A model generated the notes under the pieces. It saw only the letters and a program-made list of their open reading frames with translations. It was not told the DNA's origin and ran no database searches. Of a stretch of 64,000 bases of DNA, positions 42,806-52,670 are shown piece after piece; within the stretch, counting starts at the first letter, position 1, and each line of letters starts with the position of its first letter. The DNA lies in assembly GCF_913566895.1 (NCBI RefSeq), contig NZ_CAJYCN010000016.1, positions 17,524-81,523 on the forward strand. The letters run 5' to 3'. The position numbers and the translations under genes were made by a program. This DNA comes from Listeria ilorinensis (lineage in GTDB: Bacteria; Bacillota; Bacilli; Lactobacillales; Listeriaceae).

Positions 42806-44269
42806 TCAGTCTCGATATTTCAGATTGACGAATTTTACTTGAAGATATTCTTCCAACCCGTAATGGCCATTTTCGCGTCCAAATCCGGAATGTTTCACAC
42901 CACCAAAAGGTGTTTCGGGATTTGAAATAGCAATTTCATTCACGCCGACCATCCCATATTCCAAAGCATCACTGACTTCTTCAACGCGTGCTACATCCTT
43001 CGTGAAGAAATAAGAGGCTAAGCCAAATTCGCAGTCATTTGCCATTTCAATCACTTCCTCTACTGTTTGGAAGCGAATAAGCGGAATGACTGGACCAAAT
43101 GTTTCTTCATAGAAAATATTCATTTTTTGAGTAACTTGATCAAGAATCGTTGGCTGATAGAAAAAGCCTTGATCAAATTCATCCCCGTGCAATTGGCCAC
43201 CACCTGTTAAAACTTTGGCCCCTTTATTTACAGCATCTGTCAGCTGTTCATCGATTTTCTCAATTGCATCTTCTCGAATCAGAGGACCTATGTCAACTCC
43301 TTCATCCAATCCATTTCCGATTTTCAATTTTTGAACGCGTGCCAAAAGTTTTTCCACGAAGTCGCTTTTGATTTTTTCATCTACAAAAATCCGATTGGGA
43401 GACACACACACTTGACCATTGTTACGGAACTTTGCCGCAACTAATGCTTCCACAGCCTGATCAATATCCGCGTCATCAAAGACGATAAACGGTGCATGTC
43501 CGCCAAGTTCAAGGGATAATTTTTTCAAGGTCTCTCCGCTTTGTGCAAATAATTTTTGACCAACAGCCGTTGATCCAGTGAAGGTTAATTTCCTCACGTC
43601 ATCACTAGCAGTCAGAACACCTCCCACTACTTTTGAGTCGCCCATTACCAGATTCGCAACTCCTTTTGGTAGGCCTGCTTCTTCAAAAATTTCAAAAACC
43701 GCAATCGCTGAAAGCGGGGTATCACTAGATGGTTTTAAAATCAGCGTATTCCCGGCAGCCAGTGCAGGTGCCATTTTCCGTGTTGCCATACCTGATGGGA
43801 AATTCCATGGCGTGATGGCTGCAACGACACCGATCGGTTCTTTTTTCACGATATAACGGTGATTGTTGGGAGCTGGAATCGTTTCTCCATATAAGCGTCT
43901 TGCTTCTTCTGCCGCAAATAAAAAGGTGCTTGCACCGGAAAGCACTTCTAGTTTAGCTTCCTGAAGCGGCTTTCCTTGTTCAATCGTCATTATTTTCGCC
44001 AGAGTATCTGCTTTTTCTTCTAATAAAGCGCTGATTTTCCGAAGAATTTTCACCCGTTCTGAAAGTTCTAATTTGCGCCATGCTGGAAAAGCTCGTTTGG
44101 CCGCATCAATAGCCTGTTTGGTTTCTTCTTCCCCTGCCTGAGCAATTTTAGCAATCACTTCTTGTGTAGCCGGATTGATCACATCATGTTCCTTTCCGGG
44201 CATTCCCTCTAACCACTTGCCATCAATATATAAGCGAGTTTCCACTTTTGGTAAAGTCGTTTTTCTCAC
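42806..44269 (-). CDS. NAD(P)-dependent succinate-semialdehyde dehydrogenase-like ALDH
   Basis: 487 residues. ALDH motifs: TPWNFPSGMATRK (about 157-169), GSTAVGQKL, catalytic Glu in LSLELGGHAPFIVFDDADID, catalytic Cys in NGQVCVSPNRIFV, and ETFGPVIPLIRF. The GabD-type SSADH subgroup is the best match, giving succinate from GABA-derived semialdehyde. Listeria uses a GABA shunt, and a YjeM-like amino acid permease lies at 50966. The GTG start at 44269 has AAGGAGTG upstream. Confidence 0.9.
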   Translation of the reverse strand: MRKTTLPKVETRLYIDGKWLEGMPGKEHDVINPATQEVIAKIAQAGEEETKQAIDAAKRAFPAWRKLELSERVKILRKISALLEEKADTLAKIMTIEQGKPLQEAKLEVLSGASTFLFAAEEARRLYGETIPAPNNHRYIVKKEPIGVVAAITPWNFPSGMATRKMAPALAAGNTLILKPSSDTPLSAIAVFEIFEEAGLPKGVANLVMGDSKVVGGVLTASDDVRKLTFTGSTAVGQKLFAQSGETLKKLSLELGGHAPFIVFDDADIDQAVEALVAAKFRNNGQVCVSPNRIFVDEKIKSDFVEKLLARVQKLKIGNGLDEGVDIGPLIREDAIEKIDEQLTDAVNKGAKVLTGGGQLHGDEFDQGFFYQPTILDQVTQKMNIFYEETFGPVIPLIRFQTVEEVIEMANDCEFGLASYFFTKDVARVEEVSDALEYGMVGVNEIAISNPETPFGGVKHSGFGRENGHYGLEEYLQVKFVNLKYRD

Positions 44270-44340
44270 TTTTCAACACTCCTTTTGTCTATTTGTCCTC
44301 CTTGTTTTTTTCCACAAAATCAATTTTTTAATCATTTCAT

Positions 44341-44383
44341 AAAAAAATCGGTAAGAGAAACTTACATCTCTTACCGATTTTTG
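44341..44383 (-). terminator. focA terminator
   Basis: AAATCGGTAAGAG/CTCTTACCGATTT hairpin, ten-base loop, then T-run on the minus strand. Confidence 0.92.
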
Positions 44384-44384
44384 C

Positions 44385-45200
44385 TTATAATTCGTGCGCT
44401 GGTTCTTCATTTTTTTCCGGTTGGGCCTTGGTTACATAGCCTTTTTTATAAGCCAGATAGTAGAATAGACTAACAAAAACAGCACCACCAACTAAGTTGC
44501 CTAAATAAACTGGAATCACGTTTAACCAAAAGTCCGTCCAACTGTATGCTCCTGCAAAAATCGCTGCTGGGATAATGAACATATTGGCCACAACGTGCTG
44601 AAAACCAATGGCAACAAAAGCCATAACTGGGAACCATATCCCTAGAATTTTTCCTGTAAAATCTTTTGCCGCGTAGCAAAGCCAGACCGCTATACCAACA
44701 AACCAGTTACAGCCGATCCCAGAAACAAAGGCGACCCAGAATGGATCATGAATTTTTGCACCGGCAGTTGCCAATGTTTTTTCGAGAAAATCTCCTTCTG
44801 TCAAACCGACAAAGTGACCAAAGAAGAACGCAACAAACATTGCGCCAATCATATTAGTAATCGTGACGATCGCAAGGTTTCGAATCATTTGCGTAAAGGT
44901 GATTTTCTTATCAAACCAAGCGATTGGAACTGCCATCATATTCCCCGTAATGAGTTCACCTCCACCAAGAAGAATACAAATTAATCCGACTGGAAAGACA
45001 CATGCCCCGATAAAGGTGACAAAACTGCCCCATTCATGCGGCATCGTTCCCGCTACTCGAATATAAAGCAAATAACCCAGCGAGATAAAAGCACCGCCGA
45101 GAAAACCTAGAATAGCAAGTGTCAAAAAGCTGGAATTTGCCTTTTCGATTCCTTTCTTAATGGTGATGTCTGTTACTTCTTTCGGGCTATAATAAGCCAC
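44385..45200 (-). CDS. formate/nitrite transporter
   Basis: 271 residues, six helices. FNT-family marks are present: GGAFISLGYLLYI, GGGELITGNMM (omega loop, about 79-89), VSGIGCNWFVGIAVWLC and GFQHVVANMFIIP with the central pore His. Forms pentameric formate channels of anaerobic mixed-acid fermentation. A palindrome just downstream of its -10 element may be an operator. Confidence 0.92.
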   Translation of the reverse strand: MAYYSPKEVTDITIKKGIEKANSSFLTLAILGFLGGAFISLGYLLYIRVAGTMPHEWGSFVTFIGACVFPVGLICILLGGGELITGNMMAVPIAWFDKKITFTQMIRNLAIVTITNMIGAMFVAFFFGHFVGLTEGDFLEKTLATAGAKIHDPFWVAFVSGIGCNWFVGIAVWLCYAAKDFTGKILGIWFPVMAFVAIGFQHVVANMFIIPAAIFAGAYSWTDFWLNVIPVYLGNLVGGAVFVSLFYYLAYKKGYVTKAQPEKNEEPAHEL

Positions 45201-45226
45201 GCCAATCCCTTCTTCCTACAATATTG

Positions 45227-45261
45227 TTTATGAATTCACATAAAATAGCGTTCTTATTATA
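45227..45261 (-). promoter_or_regulatory. focA-type gene promoter with downstream palindrome
   Basis: Minus strand extended -10 TGGTATAAT (core 45256-45261), no clear -35. About 12 bases downstream is the near-palindrome TTTATGAATTCACATAAA (45227-45244), placed where a repressor would block transcription. It contains a TGTGA half-site as in CRP/FNR-family boxes but not a full one; the binder is unknown. Confidence 0.4.
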
Positions 45262-45291
45262 CCACACGCCCCGGCTGAGATGCTACCCCCT

Positions 45292-45321
45292 AAAAAAGCC
45301 TGCGCTTTTCGCACAGGCTCA
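45292..45321 (-). terminator. terminator after GyrI-like gene
   Basis: AGCCTGTGC/GCGCAGGCT hairpin, AAAA loop region, six T on the minus strand. Confidence 0.85.
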
Positions 45322-45325
45322 ACAT

Positions 45326-45838
45326 TCATGTTAATTTCTTTACGACCGGAATTCGGATCGAATAATTTTGTTTACCACTCGCCTCGTCTGGCTGCGGGCA
45401 TCGCGAGTACCGTTCGATTTTGATTGGAAGCGGATCAAAAATTGGATTTTCAGCAGTCACATAAGGTTCATAATTCCGCTTGCGAATCTCTTCAGCAAGA
45501 GACGCATAACTTTCAGTAATACTGGTCATACCAAGATGCTCAGCAACTAGATAGGTATGCGCTGGCACTTCCAACCATTCCATTCCTTGCGGCAGATTCT
45601 TAGGTTTCTGGATCGCTTCGACAGCCGCATAATACGTATAGCCATCTTCCATGTTATGCACAGAAATGCTATAAAAGGCATCTTGCAAGCTGATATCTTT
45701 CAATTCCTGCCGTTTGTTCATTTCCTCAACCAGCGTACGGATTTTGTCATTCTTTTCTTCTTCATAGGTTCCTTGCCAAACAAGTGCAACCAAAAATACT
45801 TGTTCATGTACTTCAAAATGAATATCTCGAACAGCCAT
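45326..45838 (-). CDS. GyrI-like/AraC effector-binding domain protein
   Basis: 170 residues. Two repeated SHS2-like halves are suggested by VFLVALVWQGTYEE and YYAAVEAIQKPKNLPQGMEWLEVPAHTYLVAEHLG, the latter being the strand-loop pattern of GyrI/BmrR-type effector domains, followed by EPYVTAENPIFDPLPIKIERY. It stands alone without an HTH. Possible role: binding or inactivating a small molecule. The ATG at 45838 is chosen for AAGGAG nine bases upstream. Confidence 0.75.
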   Translation of the reverse strand: MAVRDIHFEVHEQVFLVALVWQGTYEEEKNDKIRTLVEEMNKRQELKDISLQDAFYSISVHNMEDGYTYYAAVEAIQKPKNLPQGMEWLEVPAHTYLVAEHLGMTSITESYASLAEEIRKRNYEPYVTAENPIFDPLPIKIERYSRCPQPDEASGKQNYSIRIPVVKKLT

Positions 45839-45918
45839 TTTCACCGACTCCTTCACAAAAATCCCCTTATGAACCTGAATATTTCACACTAAGCATATCA
45901 TAATTCACTGAAAAGGTC

Positions 45919-47025
45919 TCATGAAAATAATACACTGATCAAGATTGCTGCTCCAATAACCCCAATAAAGATTACCCATGCAAGCGGTCTGGCCATATTG
46001 ATTGTCCAACCGATTCCAAACCGTTTTTCGATAAAAAGAGCAGGGTCATGGCGATTCACATAGAAAATCCCAAGTTTCCAATACTGATCATCGTCACGTA
46101 CCGTCCGTGTATCTGAACGTTTCGTCTCGCCCAGTTTCAATCTGCTACCGCCCTGACCGACAAAATAGGATAGGCCGAAAAGTCCTGTAAATAAAATGAT
46201 GATCAAAAGAATCGAACCTATCGTCATAACAGCAACCGGCCAGTGAAACAGAAATGTCAGCTGATTGACTAGAAAATCCAATACCATCAGAACACACATG
46301 ATAAAACCAGCTCGGCTATAGATCCGTCGAAAATGCTCGCTTCGAATTAGGGATTCCTGAGGATTTTCATAAGTCGTGATCTGTTTGCTTTTTTGAATAA
46401 TCCAATTAAGCCCCATAAAAGTTAAAATCATAAATAGTTGAAGCGTCGGAAACATGGCTGCAGTCAAAAAACTTTTTGGCAGCGCCTGCGTGACCTGTCC
46501 ATTCAAATCAAAATGCGCTGGTAAATAGGCTGCTGCACGCGGATAATAAATCCATGTCACAGTTACTGTAATCAAAAAAATCAAAAAAGGGATCAAAAAC
46601 CAGGCATACGGTAGGACCATCTTCTTACGGTGAAAACTTGTATCCACGTAGACTTTACGAGAAAGTGAAATAGCGCCTGCCTTCACATGCTCTGCTTTCC
46701 AGTCGATCATTCGCCTATGATATTTCAAATAAATACCGAATGACATGGCAAGCAGCAGTAGTAAAGTTCCCGTAAAAATCAGTGCGATCTTGGCCTCGCT
46801 GACGTGAAAAGCGGCCATCAGTGCCACAGCCAGCAAACTCATCAGACTGCCAAATAAAAGAACCTGTCCTGCATATTGTTTTTTCATCTGCTTGATATCC
46901 GGCTCTTCTGCAAAACGTTCAGGAATCATCACGCCGAAGCATTCCGATTTACGAATTAAAAGCGGCATAAACGCTTCCAGTATAATAATCACGATGGCTA
47001 TCAAAAGAAAGGAATACATGCCCAT
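45919..47025 (-). CDS. DUF1648/DUF5808 integral membrane protein
   Basis: 368 residues with eight hydrophobic segments. A DUF1648-like region (about 145-210) contains LPAHFDLNGQVTQALPKS, the PxHxxxxG motif shared with SdpI proteins. The C-terminal DUF5808-like motif is DQYWKLGIFYVNRHDPALFIEKRFGIGWTINMARP. Such proteins usually follow a small YtrA-type GntR regulator, as here (one-base gap), and may sense or resist cell-envelope peptides. Function unproven. Confidence 0.82.
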   Translation of the reverse strand: MGMYSFLLIAIVIIILEAFMPLLIRKSECFGVMIPERFAEEPDIKQMKKQYAGQVLLFGSLMSLLAVALMAAFHVSEAKIALIFTGTLLLLLAMSFGIYLKYHRRMIDWKAEHVKAGAISLSRKVYVDTSFHRKKMVLPYAWFLIPFLIFLITVTVTWIYYPRAAAYLPAHFDLNGQVTQALPKSFLTAAMFPTLQLFMILTFMGLNWIIQKSKQITTYENPQESLIRSEHFRRIYSRAGFIMCVLMVLDFLVNQLTFLFHWPVAVMTIGSILLIIILFTGLFGLSYFVGQGGSRLKLGETKRSDTRTVRDDDQYWKLGIFYVNRHDPALFIEKRFGIGWTINMARPLAWVIFIGVIGAAILISVLFS

Positions 47026-47026
47026 C

Positions 47027-47419
47027 CTAGTTTTCCTCCTGCTTTAAAATCTCTTGGTATAAAGACTTGACCACTGCTTGAAATTCTTCACATGACACAT
47101 CACGTGCAATAGAAGTCGCGACTACTGGCCGCAATTTTCGCTTTAAGCCCTCAAAATAAACTGCATCCGCCTTTTCAATTCCGTCCGGTCGAATGACGAC
47201 TCCCTTTTGGCGATGGATCAGAATAAACCCTTCTTGTTTCAACAATTGATAGGCCTTATTCACTGTGTGAAAATTGATGCCAATATCTGCGCCCAGACTG
47301 CGCACAGAAGGTAACCGGTCCCCTGGCTGCAGTTCTTTTTTCGCGATTCCTTCGATGATTTGATTCATAATCTGGGTGTAAATCGGCTCTTCTGACTCAA
47401 AATCGATTTCGAGCATCAT
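47027..47419 (-). CDS. YtrA-subfamily GntR regulator
   Basis: 130 residues: winged helix (about 10-75: EPIYTQIMNQIIEGIAKKELQPGDRLPSVRSLGADIGINFHTVNKAYQLLKQEGF) and a short helical dimerisation tail of about 45 residues, the YtrA architecture. AAGGAGG lies nine bases before the ATG at 47419; a second ATG follows at 47416. The longer open frame covers the promoter and operator. Autoregulation is likely through the 25-bp palindrome upstream. Confidence 0.88.
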   Translation of the reverse strand: MMLEIDFESEEPIYTQIMNQIIEGIAKKELQPGDRLPSVRSLGADIGINFHTVNKAYQLLKQEGFILIHRQKGVVIRPDGIEKADAVYFEGLKRKLRPVVATSIARDVSCEEFQAVVKSLYQEILKQEEN

Positions 47420-47435
47420 TGGCGCACTCCTCCTT

Positions 47436-47476
47436 ACTGTTATATCTATCGTATAACAGTTAGAAATTCCTGTCAA
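47436..47476 (-). promoter_or_regulatory. YtrA-type promoter and operator
   Basis: Minus strand TTGACA (47471-47476), 17-bp spacer, TACGAT (47448-47453). A palindrome with perfect nine-base arms, ACTGTTATA-N7-TATAACAGT (47436-47460), covers the -10. Its position and symmetry fit autorepression by the GntR protein it precedes. Confidence 0.78.
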
Positions 47477-47555
47477 ACATTGCTGATTCACGTGTTTTAA
47501 ATGGCACTTTTAAGACAATGATGGTAAGATATAAGAAATAAAAGGAGGGACAGCA

Positions 47556-48695
47556 ATGAAACTTTCTCGCTTTCGAGAGAGCAAGTTATTTTTTTGGACG
47601 ATTGAGATTTTAGCACTCGTTTTGATCGTGTTTGTGCTCTTGAAAATGAAATACATATTCCAACCACTTGTCGTTATTTTCTCGACACTTTTTATGCCGA
47701 TCTTAATCTCAGGATTTCTCTTCTATATGTTTAATCCTATCGTGACTTTTTTGGAAAAAAGAAAGATTCCACGGTTACTTAGTGTGATTTTGATTTTTAT
47801 CGTCTTTATTCTTTTACTGGTCGGCGCAGTGATGACAGTTGGACCGATTTTAGCACAACAGGTGGCTGATTTAGCGAAAGCTCTTCCTGGATACTGGAAT
47901 GACTTTGAAAAATGGCTGCAAGGCCTCTCCAACAATCAGGCACTGGCGAATATCGACTTCAAATCCGAACTCAGTAAATTAAACCTGTCGATTCCAGATA
48001 TCATGAATTCTGTATTGAATGGAATCACATCAAGTCTCGGTGCGATCGCTGGATTCGTAACGAGTTTCGTAATGGTACTTGTAACTGTACCATTCATTTT
48101 ATTCTACATGTTCAAAGACGGGAACAAATTTGTAGATTCTGTTGAAAAATTCTTTCCAACTTTTATTCGTGAGGATGCAAAAAAAATCATTCGTGAAATG
48201 AACAAAACACTTTCAACCTATATTAGTTCTCAAGTACTTGACTGTCTGTTTATTGGAATCATTACTTTTATCGGGTATTTGATTATCGGGCAGCCTTATG
48301 CACTGCTTTTCGGCTTTATTGCTGGTGCAACCAATATTATCCCTTACCTGGGACCTTTTATCGGTGCAGCACCGGCTGTGATCGTAGCGTTATTTGTTTC
48401 CCCGTATCAGGCACTATTTGTAATTATCGTTGTAACAATCGTCCAGCAGATCGATGGGAATGTCTTGCAGCCACTTATTATGGGCCGCAGCTTGAAGATC
48501 CATCCATTGACGATCATCATTATTCTCCTTGTAGCAGGAAACTTGGCTGGTTTAATCGGCATGATTCTGGGTGTTCCTACTTATGCGGTTATCAAGACAA
48601 TCATCGTCAATATCGCGAAACTTGTCAAACTGCGACGAGGCGGGCTTGAGCAAGAAGCTTTTGAAAAAGGTCAGCTGAAATCCCCTGACGAATGA
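47556..48695 (+). CDS. AI-2E family transporter
   Basis: 379 residues, eight hydrophobic segments. Signature regions: FLFYMFNPIVTFLEKRKIPRLLSVILIF at the N-terminus, the GLSNNQALANIDF amphipathic linker, PFILFYMFKDGNKFVDSVEKFFP, GATNIIPYLGPFIGAAPAV and VQQIDGNVLQPLIMGRSLKIHPL. This is the classical member of the family; compare the divergent copy at 5709-6779. Substrate unknown. AAAGGAGGG precedes the ATG. Confidence 0.9.
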   Translation: MKLSRFRESKLFFWTIEILALVLIVFVLLKMKYIFQPLVVIFSTLFMPILISGFLFYMFNPIVTFLEKRKIPRLLSVILIFIVFILLLVGAVMTVGPILAQQVADLAKALPGYWNDFEKWLQGLSNNQALANIDFKSELSKLNLSIPDIMNSVLNGITSSLGAIAGFVTSFVMVLVTVPFILFYMFKDGNKFVDSVEKFFPTFIREDAKKIIREMNKTLSTYISSQVLDCLFIGIITFIGYLIIGQPYALLFGFIAGATNIIPYLGPFIGAAPAVIVALFVSPYQALFVIIVVTIVQQIDGNVLQPLIMGRSLKIHPLTIIIILLVAGNLAGLIGMILGVPTYAVIKTIIVNIAKLVKLRRGGLEQEAFEKGQLKSPDE

Positions 48696-48713
48696 GTGCA
48701 TGTCACCTATTAA

Positions 48714-48752
48714 AAAGCAGACACGCGGTAAAATCCCGCATGTCTGCTTTTT
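48714..48752. terminator. bidirectional terminator
   Basis: AAAAAGCAGACACGCGG/CCGCATGTCTGCTTTTTT hairpin between convergent genes. Confidence 0.9.
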
Positions 48753-49427
48753 TCATTCCTTAATAAAATGGGAAGTATCGTTGAGACGTTCCACTTTAAA
48801 GAGACCATTTTCATAAGCCAGCACTGTAACACTGGCATTATCAAGTACAAATGTTTCTTTAATGGATGGTTCTAATTCATGCACGATATTACGAATCGTA
48901 TTCCCATGAGCCACAATCAGAATATTGCCGCCCTCTTCCCGGTGTCGATTAATAACATGCAGGAACCCCTGCTCAACACGGGTCCAAAATGTCATGAAAT
49001 CTTCTGCATCCCCTGTTGGATCTGCTTTTTTTGTTCCATTCATTGTTTCTCGCACATCAGCATGATCGAATAAATCCTGCTGCGTGACGTAGCCATTAGC
49101 TCGGGCAATCTTATTCCATGCTACATCGCCGAGCTCACCTTCAAATGAGCCAAAAAATGTTTCGCGAAATTCTTCCAGCGGTTCAAGCGTCAGTCCATAG
49201 GCATGTTTATTTTCTTTTAAAATCAGTTCGGCTGTGGCAATCGTTCTATGCAAATCACTGCTATAAGCCGCTACAAATTCTGTATCTGCAAGACCCCGAC
49301 CGCTCGCCTTGACGATTTCAATACCTTCTGGTGTCAGCGGTGTATCCGCCCAACCTTGCATGCGTAAATTTTTATTTAAATATGTCTGTCCGTGCCGCAC
49401 AAAATAAAGTGCTAATTTTTTCCCCAT
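48753..49427 (-). CDS. histidine phosphatase (phosphoglycerate mutase-like)
   Basis: 224 residues. Catalytic FVRHGQTYLNKN (His near residue 11), second His in IVAHGNTIRNI (about 173-183), and general acid Glu in EEFRETFFGSFEGE. A cofactor-dependent histidine phosphatase of the PhoE/GpmB type; substrate unknown. The gap to glutathione reductase upstream holds no terminator, so cotranscription is possible. Confidence 0.9.
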   Translation of the reverse strand: MGKKLALYFVRHGQTYLNKNLRMQGWADTPLTPEGIEIVKASGRGLADTEFVAAYSSDLHRTIATAELILKENKHAYGLTLEPLEEFRETFFGSFEGELGDVAWNKIARANGYVTQQDLFDHADVRETMNGTKKADPTGDAEDFMTFWTRVEQGFLHVINRHREEGGNILIVAHGNTIRNIVHELEPSIKETFVLDNASVTVLAYENGLFKVERLNDTSHFIKE

Positions 49428-49494
49428 TCCAACTTGTCCTCCTTCGCATCTCTTCTCTTTCTATCGTAAACGTTTTTAGCTCAAAATGAAAGAT

Positions 49495-50844
49495 CTAACG
49501 CATCGTGACAAATTCCTCCGCACTTGTTGGATGGATGGCAACAGTTTGATCAAAGTCAGCTTTTGTTGCCCCCATTTTGATAGCAACGGCAAACCCCTGC
49601 AAGAGTTCATCCATTCCGGTCCCTATTCCATGCAGCCCCACGATTTTCTCTTCTTTTCCCACACAGATCAGCTTCATCTTACACGGTTGTCGATGGGCAG
49701 TCATCACTGTGTACATTGATGTAAACGAAGATTGGTAGACTTTTACAGCTTTTTCACCGTACTCTTCCACTGCTTGCGGCTCCGTAAGCCCAATCGTGCC
49801 AATCGGCGGATGACTAAAAACAACAGTTGGGATTAAACGGTAATCTAAATGTTCGTCCGTTTTGTCATTGAAAAGTCGTTCTGATAGGCGGCGACCAGCT
49901 GCAATCGCAACGGGTGTCAATTCCACATGCCCCGTCACATCCCCGACTGCATAGATGCCTGGAACATTCGTATTTTGGTATGGATCAACTGTTACATAGC
50001 CTTTCTTATCCAGCTCTACTCCTGCATTTTCAATGGCTAATGTATCCGTTACTGGCGAGCGACCAATTGCCCAGATCAGCGTTTCGACTGTCTGCGTACG
50101 ACCATCTTCAAGTTCAAGTGTCAGCGTGCCATCTTCATTTTTCTGAACAGCTTTTGGTACTGCCTTTGTATGAAGCAAAATACCATCTTCTTTCATGATA
50201 TCGGAAAGCGTCTCACTGATAAGTGGATCAAAATGACGTAATGGGGCATGCTTACGTACAAATAAATGTGTCTCAGTCCCATATGCATGTAAGATACCTG
50301 CCAACTCGACCGCAATATACCCTGCACCAACTACTGCTACACTTTTCGGTAGTTCTTTCAAAGCAAAAAAGCCATTGGAGTCGATTCCATATTCTGCCCC
50401 TTCAATGTCTGGAATCGTTGGCTGACCTCCCGTTGCAATCAGGATATGGTCAGCAGTATACATTTCGCCTGCTACCTCTACTGTATGTGCATCGACAAAT
50501 TTTGCATAGCCATTTATAACATCGACCTGGTTATTTGCAAGTCCTTGTGCATAAATATCATGCAAGCGGTCAATATAAATTTGCCGATTTTCTACAAGCT
50601 TGCCAAAATCAAAAGAAATCTTGGAAGAAAAACCGTAATCAGGACCATATTTTTCTATTCCTTCTTTGATTTCTGCTCCGTACCACATGACCTTTTTTGG
50701 TACACAGCCAACATTCACACATGTCCCACCAAGATGAAGCGGTTCGATGAGTGCACATTTCTTTCCATGCATGCCTGCTCGATTGACAGAAGCAATCCCG
50801 CCACTACCTCCACCAATCACGATATAATCATACTGTTTTGTCAC
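49495..50844 (-). CDS. gor: glutathione-disulfide reductase
   Basis: 449 residues. FAD motif [15 protein letters not shown] (about 11-25), redox-active disulfide [13 protein letters not shown] (about 39-51), NADPH motif [15 protein letters not shown], the [25 protein letters not shown] region, and the C-terminal dimer-interface His-Glu pair in [15 protein letters not shown]. This is a bona fide glutathione reductase, in line with glutathione use by Listeria (PrfA activation in pathogens). Confidence 0.92.
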   Translation of the reverse strand: MTKQYDYIVIGGGSGGIASVNRAGMHGKKCALIEPLHLGGTCVNVGCVPKKVMWYGAEIKEGIEKYGPDYGFSSKISFDFGKLVENRQIYIDRLHDIYAQGLANNQVDVINGYAKFVDAHTVEVAGEMYTADHILIATGGQPTIPDIEGAEYGIDSNGFFALKELPKSVAVVGAGYIAVELAGILHAYGTETHLFVRKHAPLRHFDPLISETLSDIMKEDGILLHTKAVPKAVQKNEDGTLTLELEDGRTQTVETLIWAIGRSPVTDTLAIENAGVELDKKGYVTVDPYQNTNVPGIYAVGDVTGHVELTPVAIAAGRRLSERLFNDKTDEHLDYRLIPTVVFSHPPIGTIGLTEPQAVEEYGEKAVKVYQSSFTSMYTVMTAHRQPCKMKLICVGKEEKIVGLHGIGTGMDELLQGFAVAIKMGATKADFDQTVAIHPTSAEEFVTMR

Positions 50845-50922
50845 TATTCATACCTCCCCAATCATTACCATAACTTTAGTGTACTGCATTCACCCTCTAA
50901 AAAACAATTTCTATGACTACGC

Positions 50923-50955
50923 AAAAAAGCAGATGCCCATAATAGACACCTGCTC
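50923..50955 (-). terminator. permease gene terminator
   Basis: AGCAGGTG/CATCTGCT hairpin and six T on the minus strand. Confidence 0.8.
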
Positions 50956-50965
50956 ATATCGCTTG

Positions 50966-52465
50966 TTAAAGATTATTTTTTTTCTTGCGGAAAGCATAAT
51001 TTTCGTAAATACCAAAAGCCAAGATTGCAAAGAATACTGGTCCTGCTACCATCCAGATCGTGTCACTCATTGCCCCTTCGATCGCCGGTTGGATAATCGT
51101 AAAGACATTTGCAAAGCCTACGACTGCTACTACAACAAAAGTTATAAGATAAGCAAACCCCTTACTCTTAAAAGCCACAAATGGTCTTTCCAACCCTTCG
51201 CGATTTTTGAAGAATGGGAACGCCAAGCCAAGAAAAACATATGGCAGCGTCATTGAAACATTTGCCATCAATGTCAATTTATTATAAAAAGCAGATGCTG
51301 TACTTCCCCCGAAAGAAACAAGGAATACGATCAAACAAACAAGCAGACATTGAATCCACATAGCAGTTTCTGGCATGCCTGCTTTATTGATTTTTGTAAG
51401 TTTCTTCGGCCAGATCTCTTTTGGTGTACCTTGAATCAACGCTTTTAGAGGTGAATAGATCAATGTGAAGAACGCGCCTGTATAAGCAAGGAACATTGAA
51501 AGGCCTGTAATTCGTGCAAACCAGATAGCAATTTGAGTAGCTGCTGCCGCTGAGACACCAATCGCATGTCCAAATTCAAGCCCCAGATTGTACATCAACA
51601 CATATGTAATATTCCCCATGTTGGTTGTGTCTCCACTTAGCACTTCCTGCCAGTTGGCACTAACGCCCCAAAGCAAGATCGCAAGTGCATAGCCGACAGA
51701 AATAACGACGGCTGCAATCAAAATCCCTTTTGGAAACGTCTTTTTAGGGTTCTCAGTCTGGTCTACAAGTCCAGCAACGGCCTCTGTCCCGCCGTAAGCA
51801 AAGATGGCAAACACCACAAACGAGAAGACCGCAAGCGGACTCAAGTAAGCCGGATTCGGTGATGTGATAAAAGCATCTACGCCATTGATATCCTGTGCGA
51901 ATTGACCGCCATTCAAAATTAAAATAACCAAACTTGTTAAAATAAGCACGACGTTTAGACCCATTACAGCGATCCCGCCGACTGTTGTTACTTTTGTGAT
52001 TTGTTTCAAGCCTTTAGCCGCTACGAGTGTAACGATGATCATCCACAGAATCCCCAGAATCCCGATCGTTTGTGTAGAAGACAGACCGAAAAGCGACCAT
52101 TCCTGCGTCTTGTCAGTTCCAAAAATAAATGTAGAAAAAGGAATCCACACTTTAGAAGAGGTACTAACCATCCAGATGACGTAGGAAGTGAACCACATAA
52201 ATGTTACGATAAACGCATATCGCGGTCCCACACTATCGTTCATCCAAGAATAAATCCCACCTTGTTCATGACGATACGCAGCTCCATATTCAGCCATCAT
52301 CAGTGCGAACGGAATAAAGAAGAAAATCGCAGCTAATATATACCATGGAATGGCACTATAGCCCATCAGATAGAAACCTACCGGACCATTGGCAAAACCG
52401 AACACAGAAGTAAAGATCATGAGAATTAAACTAATGAGTCCCATTTTTTTAACTTCATTTGACAT
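50966..52465 (-). CDS. YjeM-like APC-family amino acid permease
   Basis: 499 residues, about twelve to fourteen helices. TSVFGFANGPVGFYLMGYSAIPWY (about 19-42) and EYGAAYRHEQGGIYSWMNDSVGPRYAF (helix 2/loop), FAIFAYGGTEAVAGLVDQTENPKKTFPKG (helix 6 region) and FARITGLSMFLAYTGAFFTLIYSPLKALIQG resemble E. coli YjeM within the glutamate/GABA antiporter group. Transport of glutamate or GABA is possible but not proven. An extended -10 TGGTATAAT lies about 80 bases upstream of the ATG. Confidence 0.83.
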   Translation of the reverse strand: MSNEVKKMGLISLILMIFTSVFGFANGPVGFYLMGYSAIPWYILAAIFFFIPFALMMAEYGAAYRHEQGGIYSWMNDSVGPRYAFIVTFMWFTSYVIWMVSTSSKVWIPFSTFIFGTDKTQEWSLFGLSSTQTIGILGILWMIIVTLVAAKGLKQITKVTTVGGIAVMGLNVVLILTSLVILILNGGQFAQDINGVDAFITSPNPAYLSPLAVFSFVVFAIFAYGGTEAVAGLVDQTENPKKTFPKGILIAAVVISVGYALAILLWGVSANWQEVLSGDTTNMGNITYVLMYNLGLEFGHAIGVSAAAATQIAIWFARITGLSMFLAYTGAFFTLIYSPLKALIQGTPKEIWPKKLTKINKAGMPETAMWIQCLLVCLIVFLVSFGGSTASAFYNKLTLMANVSMTLPYVFLGLAFPFFKNREGLERPFVAFKSKGFAYLITFVVVAVVGFANVFTIIQPAIEGAMSDTIWMVAGPVFFAILAFGIYENYAFRKKKNNL

Positions 52466-52625
52466 TTTTTTTAGTCCTTTCTCTGTTAAAATTTTTCAGA
52501 TGTACAATGACTTTGATAAAGTTCAAACAAATTATACCACTTTTTCAAGGAAATCCTTTTTTATTGATAAATTTTAAAATAGTGCTTAATCGCATCAATC
52601 AGATTTATCTAACTACTTCAATAGA

Positions 52626-52655
52626 AAAACGAGTCTTTTTTTGCAAAAAAACTCG
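52626..52655 (-). terminator. phosphatase gene terminator
   Basis: GCGAGT/ACTCG hairpin with T7/A7 inner pairing, then TTTTTC on the minus strand. Confidence 0.65.
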
Positions 52656-52670
52656 CCTAAAGAATCCTGT

